Assembly (NCBI RefSeq): GCF_900108475.1
Contig: NZ_FNWO01000013.1
Location: 1-64,000 of the forward strand
Direction: 5' to 3'
Source: Magnetospirillum fulvum
Lineage (GTDB): Bacteria > Pseudomonadota > Alphaproteobacteria > Rhodospirillales > Magnetospirillaceae
Length of the DNA stretch: 64,000 nt
The notes under the pieces were generated by a model. The model had not been told where the DNA came from and searched no databases. It was given only the letters and a program-made list of their open reading frames with translations. Below, piece by piece: positions 25,914-34,892 of the stretch; the first letter of the stretch is position 1; every line of letters begins with the position of its first letter. The translations under genes were made by a program, and so were the position numbers.

Positions 25914-27232
25914 AACCGACAGCCTTGATCTATTGCGACCGGGCGTCGGCGGTGACTGAAATGGCGGCTCTGGCTGAAGGGCTGGTTCGGGACGGTCGCT
26001 TTAAGCCGGTGTTGTTTCTGGGGAAGAATCTGACACCGTCCGAACTCGCCCCCTTTGGAGACATCGAAAGGGCCATTGCCCCCCTCGAAGGTCCGGCTCG
26101 ATGGGCAGGCATCGGACGGCTGTCGGTCTATTACGCACTCCCCCGCATTGCGGGCATCCTTCATAAACGGGCAGGCGACTACGCTGATGCGGCTATACGG
26201 CTAAAAATCTTTAAAGCAACGGCAGAAAAAATTATAAAGAAACTAAATCCAAGCATTGTCATCATCCCAGATGACAGAATCATGCGTTATAATTTGGGAT
26301 TAATCCTTGCCGCTCGCGCTCACAATCTCCCCGTCGTTCTGGTCCCCTTTGCCATGTCCGACCCGATATGGGAGGCATCCAGTCGATTGGCACGCGGCAT
26401 TGCTGTCGAACCGTCCGTAACAAACTATTTCCCCACCAATATATTTCGCATGCCGGACGGGCGGCAGACCATGTTTTACGGTGCCGGTCAAGCCAAAGCC
26501 CTGATTGATGCGGGGCTGACCTTTACGACGCCCTGGCTGGTTGGCGGCGGCGATATCGATGCAATTTGCGTCACCAGCAGCGCGCATCAAGCAACGCTGA
26601 TTAACGGTCACATTCCAAAAGACCGCATTCACCTGACGGGGCGCCCATCCGCAGATCCCTTTTTTAATGAATTGTCAACGCGCGAGGAAAAACGACAAGA
26701 CCTCTGCCATCGCTATAATATTGATATGAATCAGAAAATTATCGCCTTTAACCCCCCAACCTACGGCGAAGTAGGCTTGATGGATAAAAGCACCGCAATT
26801 AATTACATTCGATCTATTTGCACGGCCCTAAAACCATACAACAAAAGAACCGTTGTATCGCTACACCCGCGGATGGAATATAAAAATTACCGCTGGATCG
26901 AATCTGAGTTTGGACTTCCTATCACAGACCAACCGATCCGCGAATACATCTGCGCCATCGATATCCTGGTCAGCTATTTGTCCAGCATCAACTTATGGGC
27001 CGCCAACCTCCACATCCCGGTCGTCCAACTCAATGGCGTTGGCCATCCAGATACGGCATACACGTCCCTGCCCGGAGTGGTTCCCGCCACCCCAGAAACA
27101 TTACCAGAGGCATTGTCTCAGGTTATCGAGACACACATCGATTACGATGCCTTTGAGAACACCCTCGGGCCATTCGACGGTCAGTGCACAAAACGGATTG
27201 CGGATGTTCTCGAGCATTTAGCCAAAATTTAG
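25910..27232 (+). CDS. GT-B-like glycan protein B (putative glycosyltransferase)
   Basis: The 440-residue protein is a paralogue of the 21177 protein: VIIPDDRIMRYN, LPVVLVPFAMS, RIHLTGRPSADPF, VVSLHPRMEYKNY and SYLSSINLWAANLHIPVV correspond in order. The central part (26180-26900) is AT-rich. ATG 25910 overlaps the upstream stop (ATGA). No membrane segment is evident. Function is inferred only from fold-like motifs and from neighbours: it directly precedes the second nonulosonic-acid set. Confidence 0.58.
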   Translation: MKPTALIYCDRASAVTEMAALAEGLVRDGRFKPVLFLGKNLTPSELAPFGDIERAIAPLEGPARWAGIGRLSVYYALPRIAGILHKRAGDYADAAIRLKIFKATAEKIIKKLNPSIVIIPDDRIMRYNLGLILAARAHNLPVVLVPFAMSDPIWEASSRLARGIAVEPSVTNYFPTNIFRMPDGRQTMFYGAGQAKALIDAGLTFTTPWLVGGGDIDAICVTSSAHQATLINGHIPKDRIHLTGRPSADPFFNELSTREEKRQDLCHRYNIDMNQKIIAFNPPTYGEVGLMDKSTAINYIRSICTALKPYNKRTVVSLHPRMEYKNYRWIESEFGLPITDQPIREYICAIDILVSYLSSINLWAANLHIPVVQLNGVGHPDTAYTSLPGVVPATPETLPEALSQVIETHIDYDAFENTLGPFDGQCTKRIADVLEHLAKI

Positions 27233-27328
27233 GGTGCACCCTGATGTGACATATCCGGTAAAACCCCTACCAAACAGTTAAGATTCAGCACCGCGTACTC
27301 CTCATCTTTTTTGTGACGGACACGTCCC

Positions 27329-28327
27329 ATGACAACCATCATCGCCGAGGTCGGTTCCGTTCACGACGGCAGCTTCGGAAACGCTCTTAAGCTCATCGAC
27401 ATGGCGGCCGAATGCGGCGCGGACGCTGTCAAATTTCAAACCCATATCGCCAGTGCCGAAACGCTGCGAAATGCGCCGATGCCGCCCTATTTCAAGGGCG
27501 AACCGCGCTTTGAATATTTCAATCGAACCGGCTTCCAACTGGACCAGTGGAAGGCCCTCAAGGCCTACGCCGACAAAAGCGGGCTGGAATTCCTCTCCTC
27601 GCCCTTTTCGGCCGAAGCCGTCGATCTTCTCGAGGAGATCGGCATCGGCCGCTACAAAATTCCGTCGGGCGAAGTGACCAATCTGCCGATGCTGGATCGC
27701 ATCGGGCAGACCGGCAAGCCGGTATTGCTGTCTTCGGGCATGAGCAGTTGGGCCGAGATGGACGCCGCCGTCGCCACTCTGCTCCGCCATCACGACCAGC
27801 TTTGCGTGATGCAATGCACCTCGGCCTATCCCTGTCCGAACGAAGCGGTCGGCCTTAACGTCCTCGCCGAAATGCGGCAGCGCTGGAACCTGCCGGTGGG
27901 CTATTCCGACCACACCCTCGACAACCACGCGATCTTTGCCGCCGTGGCGCTCGGGGCCACTGTGGTGGAAAAGCACATGACCTTCAGCCGTCGGATGTAT
28001 GGCTCCGATGCCCCTCACTCGGCCGAGCCCGATCAGTTTATCGAACTGGTGAAGGGGGTTCGTGCCATTGACTCCATGCTGGCGCACCCGCTCGACAAAA
28101 GCGATGTGACCCCGTTCCAGAGCATGAAGCAGATTTTTCAAAAAAGTGTGGTCAGCCTGTGCGACATTCCGGCTGGCACCGTCATTGAGCCCGCCATGGT
28201 TGGGATCAAAAAACCCGGCGATGGCATTCCGGCGGCCAAGCTGGGGGATGTGATCGGAAGCCGCGCCAACAAGACGATCCCCGCCGACTGCGTTCTCATG
28301 CCGGGTGACATCAGTTGGAAGCCATAG
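27329..28327 (+). CDS. NeuB-family nonulosonate synthase 2
   Basis: The 332-residue protein has the NeuB TIM barrel and a C-terminal SAF domain (KSVVSLCDIPAGTVIEPAMV), with conserved KFQTH, PSGEVTNL and EKHMTFSR. The N-terminal signature is TIIAEVGSVHDGS rather than the AEAGVNHNG of LegI in the same locus, so it belongs to a different NeuB subgroup and may take a different six-carbon sugar. It has its own 96-bp upstream gap. NeuC- and NeuA-family genes follow, forming a compact second pathway. Confidence 0.85.
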   Translation: MTTIIAEVGSVHDGSFGNALKLIDMAAECGADAVKFQTHIASAETLRNAPMPPYFKGEPRFEYFNRTGFQLDQWKALKAYADKSGLEFLSSPFSAEAVDLLEEIGIGRYKIPSGEVTNLPMLDRIGQTGKPVLLSSGMSSWAEMDAAVATLLRHHDQLCVMQCTSAYPCPNEAVGLNVLAEMRQRWNLPVGYSDHTLDNHAIFAAVALGATVVEKHMTFSRRMYGSDAPHSAEPDQFIELVKGVRAIDSMLAHPLDKSDVTPFQSMKQIFQKSVVSLCDIPAGTVIEPAMVGIKKPGDGIPAAKLGDVIGSRANKTIPADCVLMPGDISWKP

Positions 28328-28458
28328 GCAGCCGATCCAGATTCACTATTCAAACAAGTCCGCGGCCGTGCTTTGAATGAGCGGGCAACTCACCTGATGT
28401 TGATTGCCGATTCGATGGTACGCCCCGAGGCGGAAGCCCTTTTGACGAGATCAAGATA

Positions 28459-29616
28459 ATGAACAAGCGTAAGATTTGCATTGTTGTTGGCTCGCGCGCC
28501 AACTATAGCAGCATCAAATCTGTGATGCAGGCGGTCAAGGATCACCCCGACCTCGAACTGCAACTTGTCGTTGGTGCCTCGGCAATTCTGGATCGCTATG
28601 GCAATGTCGCCGATCTGATAGAACGTGACGGTTTCAAGGCGGCGGCCCGCGTGTTCATGCTGGTCGAGGGAGAGACCCCGACGACAATGGCCAAATCGAC
28701 CGGGCTGGGCCTGATCGAATTGCCGATGATTTTTGAAAGCCTCGCCCCCGATGTCGTTTTGACGGTCGGCGATCGCTTTGAAACGATGGCCACGACCCTG
28801 GCCGCCGCGTACATGAACATTCCGCTGGCCCACACCATGGGGGGTGAAGTCTCTGGCAACATCGACGAAAACATCCGTCACGCCATCAGCAAGTTCGCCA
28901 ATATCCATTTCCCCGCGTGCGAGGACGCTCGCCAGCGCATCATCCGCATGGGCGAGAACCCGGATAGCGTCCACAATACCGGCTGCCCGCGCATTGATCT
29001 CGTTGCCGAATACCTCCAAAGCGACCGATGCCTGGACGAAGCTCTGTTCGGCGAAGGCGTCGGCATCAAATTCACCACCGATGAGGATTTCATCTTGGTG
29101 TCGCAGCACCCGGTGACGGGCGAATATGGCTGCGGTGAGACCCAGATCGGAACCACGTTGCGCGCGGTGCGCGACACCGGCCTGCCCGCCATTGTGTTGT
29201 GGCCGAACGCCGATGCGGGATCGGAAGACGTGGCCCGTGGCATTCGCAAATTCCGGGAACGCGACCCGGATGCGCCGTTTTACTACGTGAAGAACCTGCC
29301 GATCGAAGTGTATGTCCTGCTGATGGCGCGCACGCGCTGCTTGGTGGGCAATTCGTCGAGCGCCATTCGCGAAGGCGCGTTCATTGGCACACCCTCGGTC
29401 AATATCGGCACGCGCCAGACGGCGCGTCAGCATGGCCGCAACGTCATCAATTGCGACTATAATGCCACGGCGATTGCCGATGCGATTGCCGACCGGTTGG
29501 CTCTGCGCGGTCGCCTGCCGTCGGAGCCGATTTACGGTGACGGCAAGGCCGGTCCCCGCATCGCCCATTTGCTGGCGACAGAGCCCCTGACCACCGCCAA
29601 AATGATGACCTACTGA
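28459..29616 (+). CDS. NeuC-family hydrolysing NDP-sugar 2-epimerase 2
   Basis: The 385-residue GT-B-fold enzyme shares with NeuC/LegG the motifs LTVGDRFETMATTLAAA, HTMGGEVSGNIDENIRH and VGNSSSAIREGAFIG. The opening signature is VVGSRANYSSIKSV instead of VTGTRAEYGLL, so the Glu of TRAEYG is Asn. In the usual role it gives ManNAc (or a diamino analogue) from a nucleotide sugar for NeuB2. The 131 bp between neuB2 and this gene contain no feature I recognise. Confidence 0.85.
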   Translation: MNKRKICIVVGSRANYSSIKSVMQAVKDHPDLELQLVVGASAILDRYGNVADLIERDGFKAAARVFMLVEGETPTTMAKSTGLGLIELPMIFESLAPDVVLTVGDRFETMATTLAAAYMNIPLAHTMGGEVSGNIDENIRHAISKFANIHFPACEDARQRIIRMGENPDSVHNTGCPRIDLVAEYLQSDRCLDEALFGEGVGIKFTTDEDFILVSQHPVTGEYGCGETQIGTTLRAVRDTGLPAIVLWPNADAGSEDVARGIRKFRERDPDAPFYYVKNLPIEVYVLLMARTRCLVGNSSSAIREGAFIGTPSVNIGTRQTARQHGRNVINCDYNATAIADAIADRLALRGRLPSEPIYGDGKAGPRIAHLLATEPLTTAKMMTY

Positions 29617-29631
29617 TCGTCGGGGCTGTCC

Positions 29632-30999
29632 GTGCGTACCATCTTGCTGATCCTCCCCTACGATATGTCCGTGCGCACGTTCCTGCGGGGGAATCTGCTG
29701 TCGATGTTGATCGACAGCAAAAGGGTGCGGCTGGTGATGGCCAGCCGCAATCCCGATGATGTGATGGGAAGCGCGGCAACTTGGCGCTCGATCATTCGCC
29801 CGTTCCGGCGGCGCAACTCGGTGCCTTTCGTGTGGTCCGACATTCGGTTTACCCTCGGCTTTCTGTTCCATCTGGTGCTGGTTTATCGCTTCAACGTCGT
29901 TCACGGGTTCCGCGGTTTCCTCGACCGGCTGAAACAGAGTCCCGCCAGTCGCCGCACCGCCTTCCGCGAGGGGCTGCCCGTTTTGCATCCCTTCGGCTTT
30001 CCGTGGCCCCGCAGCGCAAGGCTTCTGACCGCTCTCCAGAAATTCTATTGGATGGGCTGGACCCGGCACGTCGCGGCGGCAGAGCTGTTTGACGAGACCC
30101 GCCCCGATCTGGTGGTGCTGTTTCATTGCCAGACCCCCTTCGTTACCCCCTATGCTCAAGAGGCCCGGCACAGGGGAATCCCGATGCTGGGGGTCAACGG
30201 ATCGTGGGACCAGCCCACCACCAAGGGGCCGCTGGTTCCCGGTCTGGCCGAGATTGCGGTGCAAAGTGCGCAGGTTAAGGGCGAACTGACCGAGTATCAT
30301 GGCGTCGCTCCCGAGCGCATCCACATCACCGGTTGGCCGCAGATGGACCTTTATGCCGATCCGGGCACGTTCGTGGCGCGCGATGTCTTCCTGTCGCGGC
30401 TCGGCTTACCGTCCCAGACCCGCTATGTGCTGATCGGAGCCTATTCCGAGCGTCTGGGCGCCCACGAACCGGCGATGTGCCTTGCTTTGGCCCAAGCCGC
30501 AGCGGCAGGCCTGTTCGGTCCGGACTGTGTCATCTATGTCCGCTGCCACCCGTTGGAACTGGAGTGGGAGGACCGCTTTCGGGATCTGCGCGGCCTCCCG
30601 CAGGTGGTGGTGGAACCGCCCCGGCTTGGCGACCTCCAACACCTCGCCAATTTGATCCGTCACGCGGGCTGCGTCGTCGCGTCGGCGGGAACGATCAATC
30701 TCGATGCCGTCGCCTTGGACACGCCCAGCGTTGCGGTGGCCTTCGAGGACGAGAGCCTTCCCTTCTACGACCGTCCGTCCCGTCGCTACGACATGGAGCA
30801 TATCGTTTCCGTACTCAACGCGGGCGGATTGCGCATTGCCCGGTCGCAGCAGGGCCTGCATGACGCGGTGGCCGCGTATCTGGCAGACCCGACATGTGAC
30901 GCGGAGGGCCGGCGGAGCTTGCGGGAGCGGCACCTGGAGCCGCTCGATGGCGGGGCGTCGCGTCGCCTTGCCGACTTCATCTTGAAGAATGTGGCGTGA
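29632..30999 (+). CDS. GT-B-like glycan protein C (putative glycosyltransferase)
   Basis: The 455-residue protein lies between neuC2 and neuA2. The N-terminal half contains RPDLVVLFHCQTPF and IPMLGVNGSWDQP; the second half has RIHITGWPQMDLYADP, YVRCHPLELEWED and CVVASAGTINLDAVALDTPS, the pattern seen in GT-B-like transferases and in the other two GT-B-like proteins here. The GTG start at 29632 is 15 bp after neuC2. Being embedded in the NeuB2-NeuC2-NeuA2 set, it is the best candidate to transfer that particular CMP sugar. Its stop overlaps neuA2. Confidence 0.58.
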   Translation: MRTILLILPYDMSVRTFLRGNLLSMLIDSKRVRLVMASRNPDDVMGSAATWRSIIRPFRRRNSVPFVWSDIRFTLGFLFHLVLVYRFNVVHGFRGFLDRLKQSPASRRTAFREGLPVLHPFGFPWPRSARLLTALQKFYWMGWTRHVAAAELFDETRPDLVVLFHCQTPFVTPYAQEARHRGIPMLGVNGSWDQPTTKGPLVPGLAEIAVQSAQVKGELTEYHGVAPERIHITGWPQMDLYADPGTFVARDVFLSRLGLPSQTRYVLIGAYSERLGAHEPAMCLALAQAAAAGLFGPDCVIYVRCHPLELEWEDRFRDLRGLPQVVVEPPRLGDLQHLANLIRHAGCVVASAGTINLDAVALDTPSVAVAFEDESLPFYDRPSRRYDMEHIVSVLNAGGLRIARSQQGLHDAVAAYLADPTCDAEGRRSLRERHLEPLDGGASRRLADFILKNVA

Positions 31000-31697
31000 T
31001 GAAAGTCTTAGGGATCATTCCGGCGCGGGGCGGCTCCAAAGGAATCCCGCGCAAGAACATTGCCGATCTGGGCGGCAAGCCCCTGATTGCCTGGACCATC
31101 GCCGCGGCCCGGTCGGCAATCGGGCTCGATCGGGTGATCGTCTCGACCGACGATCCCGAGATTGCGGCTACGGCCCGTCAGCATGGGGCCGAGGTGCCGT
31201 TCCTGCGCCCGCCGGAATTGGCGGGAGACGCTGCCGCAGCCCTGCCCGTGATCCGTCATGCTCTGGAATGGGCTCAGACAGAGGCGGCGCAGCCTTATGA
31301 TGCGATCGCCTACCTGCAACCGACCTCTCCGTTTCGGACGGCCGCCGACATCGATCAGGCGGTCGTGTTGTTAGCGGAGGCCGACACCGTGGTCAGTGTC
31401 GTCGCGGTGCCCCACAACATGCTTCCGGAGTCACTGATGGAGATGGACGACGATCAGCATCTCCACTTCACCGTGCCGCCGGAACAGCGGGCCTTTCGCC
31501 GTCAGGAGAAAACCAGCCGCCTGTTCGCCCGTAATGGGCCGGCCATCCTGGCCGTTCGGAGCGAGGTCATTATGGCCGGGGCCTTGTACGGCACGCGCAT
31601 CCGCTCGCTTGTGATGCCGACAAAACGATCCCTCGACATTGATGGTCCCGACGATTTGGAGATGGCCCGTGCCATGCTCCACCGGAAGACGGTATAA
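30996..31697 (+). CDS. CMP-nonulosonate cytidylyltransferase 3 (NeuA family)
   Basis: The 233-residue protein has the CTP loop IPARGGSKGIPRKN, YLQPTSPFRTAADID and a closing KRSLDIDGPDDLEM. It is a close paralogue of the 14164 protein. GTG 30996 or ATG 30999 may be the start; both overlap the upstream stop. It completes the second nonulosonic-acid set and should activate the NeuB2 product. Confidence 0.9.
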   Translation: MMKVLGIIPARGGSKGIPRKNIADLGGKPLIAWTIAAARSAIGLDRVIVSTDDPEIAATARQHGAEVPFLRPPELAGDAAAALPVIRHALEWAQTEAAQPYDAIAYLQPTSPFRTAADIDQAVVLLAEADTVVSVVAVPHNMLPESLMEMDDDQHLHFTVPPEQRAFRRQEKTSRLFARNGPAILAVRSEVIMAGALYGTRIRSLVMPTKRSLDIDGPDDLEMARAMLHRKTV

Positions 31698-31904
31698 GCA
31701 AGCGGTGCCCCCGTTGGGACAGGATCGCGGTGGGGTAGATTTCCCAGCCCCCGGTCCCCAACTACAGGGACACACTGCAATGGATATATCATAAAAATAG
31801 AAAAATACCATCTACTTTTCTACCTTTTTTCTACCTTATATTAATTTCGGCTTTCCCCCAACTTCTCCCTGGGGCATGAGACCGAGGCAGTCGAGAAAGA
31901 CAGC
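31698..31904. other. Intergenic region with pyrimidine-rich TCTAC repeats
   Basis: The last 100 bp are AT-rich. Three TCTAC copies (31811, 31819, 31830) are embedded in T-runs on the plus strand. I see no gene or clear hairpin. It separates the neuA2 operon end from the GT2 gene and likely contains a promoter and/or a T-rich termination site. Confidence 0.35.
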
Positions 31905-32816
31905 ATGAGAACAGAGCCTTCCGTCAGTTCCTCGTTTAGCCCGCTCGTCAGCGTCGTCATCACCGCCTTCAACCGGGCTGACACCATTGAACGAGCAATC
32001 GAGAGCGTCACCGCCCAAACAATCACCGATCTCGAAATCCTGGTGGTCGATGATGCCTCGACAGATGCGACCTGTACGGTTGTCGAAGCGATGAGCGATC
32101 CACGTATTCGCTTGGTGCGGAACCCCACCAACCGTGGCATCGGCGGGGCAAAAAATGTCGGGATTCGTCAGGCTCGGGGGCAGTACGTCGCGTTCCTTGA
32201 TTCGGATGACAGCTGGCTTCCGGAAAAGCTCGCTCTCCAGGTCCAAACCCTTCAGGCATTCGGTGCGGATGTTCCCCTTTGCTTTTGTGCCTTCTGGGTC
32301 CATCGCGCCGATGGCGGCAAGACGATCCTGCGACAACCCCGGAAAATCGGGTCCTGGCGCATGTCAATCTTGATGGGAGAGACGTTCAGTCTTGGGTCAA
32401 CCCTACTGGTCCGCCGGGAGATCTTTGACGAGATTGGTGTGTTCAACGAAAACCTGACCCGTCTCCAAGACCGCGACTGGACCCTGCGTTACCTCGACCG
32501 CTACCCCGAGTTCATCTCTATCGACCACCCCCTGGCCCACATTCACAACAGTGGCTGGCCAAAAGCGGAAACAGTCCAAGCCTCGACCCGCGCTTTGCTT
32601 GAGGCCAACCGCGAGCGCATCACCCGCTGGGATCACAGCGCATATCGCTTGTTCGATGCCAGTTTGGGGTTCGAGGTCGCGGTTGCCCACTATCGGTCCG
32701 GTCGTCTGATGCACGGACTGAGGGGCATTGTCGGCATCTTGCTGCGCGAGCCCCGGATGGTTGGCTATCTCGGTCAGAGATTGTGGCGCAAGCTTAAGCA
32801 AGGCGATCTCGACTGA
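31905..32816 (+). CDS. Family 2 glycosyltransferase
   Basis: The 303-residue GT-A enzyme opens with VSVVITAFNRADTIERAIES, the nucleotide-binding start of GT2, followed by LVVDDASTDAT, the DSDDSW metal-binding motif (DXD region) and LQDRDWTLRY as the acceptor-side acidic motif. There is no long membrane segment, so it is likely cytoplasmic or membrane-peripheral and adds a sugar to the glycan. It is preceded by a 207-bp spacer and followed after 116 bp by the second asnB-like gene. Confidence 0.88.
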   Translation: MRTEPSVSSSFSPLVSVVITAFNRADTIERAIESVTAQTITDLEILVVDDASTDATCTVVEAMSDPRIRLVRNPTNRGIGGAKNVGIRQARGQYVAFLDSDDSWLPEKLALQVQTLQAFGADVPLCFCAFWVHRADGGKTILRQPRKIGSWRMSILMGETFSLGSTLLVRREIFDEIGVFNENLTRLQDRDWTLRYLDRYPEFISIDHPLAHIHNSGWPKAETVQASTRALLEANRERITRWDHSAYRLFDASLGFEVAVAHYRSGRLMHGLRGIVGILLREPRMVGYLGQRLWRKLKQGDLD

Positions 32817-32932
32817 CCGTTTTCCCGTTCGTGCCAAAAGCAGGATCGCGTTGAAGCCCTGGGCTCTTCCCTGTCCCGGCTCGCTCAGGCCAGGGGCGAC
32901 GATTTCGATACTCGCGTGGAGAGCCCTTCCAA

Positions 32933-34867
32933 ATGTGCGGATTGATTGGACTCTGGGACCGTCGCCTGCCCAGTGCGGAGCGTTTGCAGACGACAGCCCA
33001 AGCCATGGCCGACAGCCTGATCCGTCGCGGCCCGGATGGCGAGGGGACCTGGGTTCAGCCCAACGCGGGACTGGCTTTGGGGCATCGCCGTCTCGCCGTC
33101 GTCGATTTGTCCGAGGCCGGACAGCAGCCGATGACGAGTGCCTGCGGTCGTTATGTCATCGTTTATAACGGCGAGATCTTTAACGCCCCCGACGTCGCGG
33201 CCGATCTCAAGGTCTTAGGCATCCGCTTTCGCGGCCATTCCGACACCGAAGTCCTGCTTGAAGCTTGTGCCGCCTGGGGAGTCGAAGCGGCGGTATCGCG
33301 CTTTATTGGCATGTTCGCCTTTGCCCTGTGGGATTGCCAAAGCCAGACACTCTCCCTTGTTCGCGACCGCATGGGGGTGAAGCCGCTCTATTGGGGAATG
33401 TTCGGAGACTTATTTCTGTTTGGCTCCGAGCTAAAGGCGTTGCGCGCCCATCCCGGTTGGGAGCCGCGTATCAATCGGTCCGCCGTGTCGGCCTATTTGC
33501 GTTTTGCTTATGTGCCCACCCCCTTGTCGATCTATGAGGGGGTTTCCAAGCTCCCTCCCGCTCATATCCTGACTCTCGGGCAAGACGGCGTGCCCCGGCT
33601 CTCCTGCTATTGGGATCTGCGCACTGTTGCCCAGACCGGCCAGTCGCAGTTGGACCCCCGCCCGTTCGAGGAGACCGCCCAGAGCCTCGACAGCTTATTG
33701 AAAGATGCGGTGGGGCGGAGAATGGTCGCCGACGTTCCTCTCGGGGCGTTTCTCTCGGGGGGCGTCGATTCGTCTCTGGTTGTTGCGCTGATGCAGGCGC
33801 AAAGCAATCGCCCCATCCAAACTTTTTCAATCGGCTTTCACGAGGCTCGTTTCAACGAAGCCGATCATGCCCGCGCCGTCGCCGCCCATCTGGGCACCGA
33901 CCATACCGAATTGATCGTCGAACCCCGGGATGCCTGGTCGGTCCTTCCCGATCTGGCGGATTGGTTTGATGAGCCGTTTGCCGATTCCTCGCAGATTCCG
34001 ACATATCTGGTGTCGGCTCTGGCCCGGCAGAGTGTCACCGTCGCCCTGTCAGGCGACGGCGGCGACGAATTGTTTGCCGGGTACACCCGCTATCGCGGCA
34101 TCGAGCGATTGTGGCGCAGCGTGGGCCGTTGGCCGCATCCTCTCCGTCACGCCACCTCGGGTGCCGCACGGCTGCTGTCACCCACCGCCTGGGATGCGGT
34201 CCTCCGCCCCCTGCCCCGCCGATTCAAGCGTCCACAACTGGGCGACAAAATCCATAAAGCCGCTGCGGTTCTCGACCAGCAAACGCCGCAGGCGATGTAC
34301 CGCCAGCTCATCTCGTATTGGTCGCCGCCGGACTTGGCGATGCCGGGTGTTGCCGAACCTCTCGGCCTGATGGACGACCCCGCGTTACAGGACCTGTTGC
34401 CCGATCCGGTTGCCCGCCTTCAGTATATCGACATGTCGACCTACCTGCCCGACGATATCCTGACCAAGGTTGACCGGGCCAGCATGGCGATCAGCCTGGA
34501 AACGCGGGTGCCGCTGCTCGATCATCGTCTGGTCGAATTCGCCTGGACCTTGCCTCCGGAGATGAAGATCGCCAAGGGACAAGGCAAAGCCCTCTTGCGC
34601 CGCGTACTCGACACTTACGTCCCGCGCGAGCTGATCGAACGCCCCAAAATGGGATTTGGCATTCCGATCGATGAGTGGCTGCGCGGTCCGTTGCGCGACT
34701 GGGCGGAAAACCTCCTGGAGGAACAGACGCTGTCGCGTGACGGACTGTTCGATGCGACGGTGGTCCGCGACCGCTGGCATGAGCACCTGTCTGGACGTCG
34801 CAATTGGCACTATTCGCTGTGGGCCATTCTGATGTTTCAATGTTGGAAAGCGCGGTGGCTGCCGTAA
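32933..34867 (+). CDS. Asparagine synthase (glutamine-hydrolysing)-like protein 2
   Basis: The 644-residue protein has Cys2 (MCGLIGLW), RRGPDGEG, YNGEIFN and SDTEV in the glutaminase domain and LSGGVDSSLV plus SGDGGDELFAGY in the ATP-pyrophosphatase domain. It aligns along its whole length with the copy at 5113, with frequent identical blocks (RGHSDTEV, DEPFADSSQIPTY, PKMGF.IP). Such paralogues in polysaccharide loci sometimes amidate uronic acids; asparagine synthesis remains possible. It converges with the GT4 gene, 25 bp away. Confidence 0.88.
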   Translation: MCGLIGLWDRRLPSAERLQTTAQAMADSLIRRGPDGEGTWVQPNAGLALGHRRLAVVDLSEAGQQPMTSACGRYVIVYNGEIFNAPDVAADLKVLGIRFRGHSDTEVLLEACAAWGVEAAVSRFIGMFAFALWDCQSQTLSLVRDRMGVKPLYWGMFGDLFLFGSELKALRAHPGWEPRINRSAVSAYLRFAYVPTPLSIYEGVSKLPPAHILTLGQDGVPRLSCYWDLRTVAQTGQSQLDPRPFEETAQSLDSLLKDAVGRRMVADVPLGAFLSGGVDSSLVVALMQAQSNRPIQTFSIGFHEARFNEADHARAVAAHLGTDHTELIVEPRDAWSVLPDLADWFDEPFADSSQIPTYLVSALARQSVTVALSGDGGDELFAGYTRYRGIERLWRSVGRWPHPLRHATSGAARLLSPTAWDAVLRPLPRRFKRPQLGDKIHKAAAVLDQQTPQAMYRQLISYWSPPDLAMPGVAEPLGLMDDPALQDLLPDPVARLQYIDMSTYLPDDILTKVDRASMAISLETRVPLLDHRLVEFAWTLPPEMKIAKGQGKALLRRVLDTYVPRELIERPKMGFGIPIDEWLRGPLRDWAENLLEEQTLSRDGLFDATVVRDRWHEHLSGRRNWHYSLWAILMFQCWKARWLP

Positions 34868-34892
34868 TTAAGCGCGGATCAAACATCCGTCT

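Noticed and set aside
28390-30324. Minus-strand open frame of 644 codons across neuC2 and the GT-B-like gene
   Set aside because: Both plus-strand genes carry recognisable motifs; the antisense frame has none.
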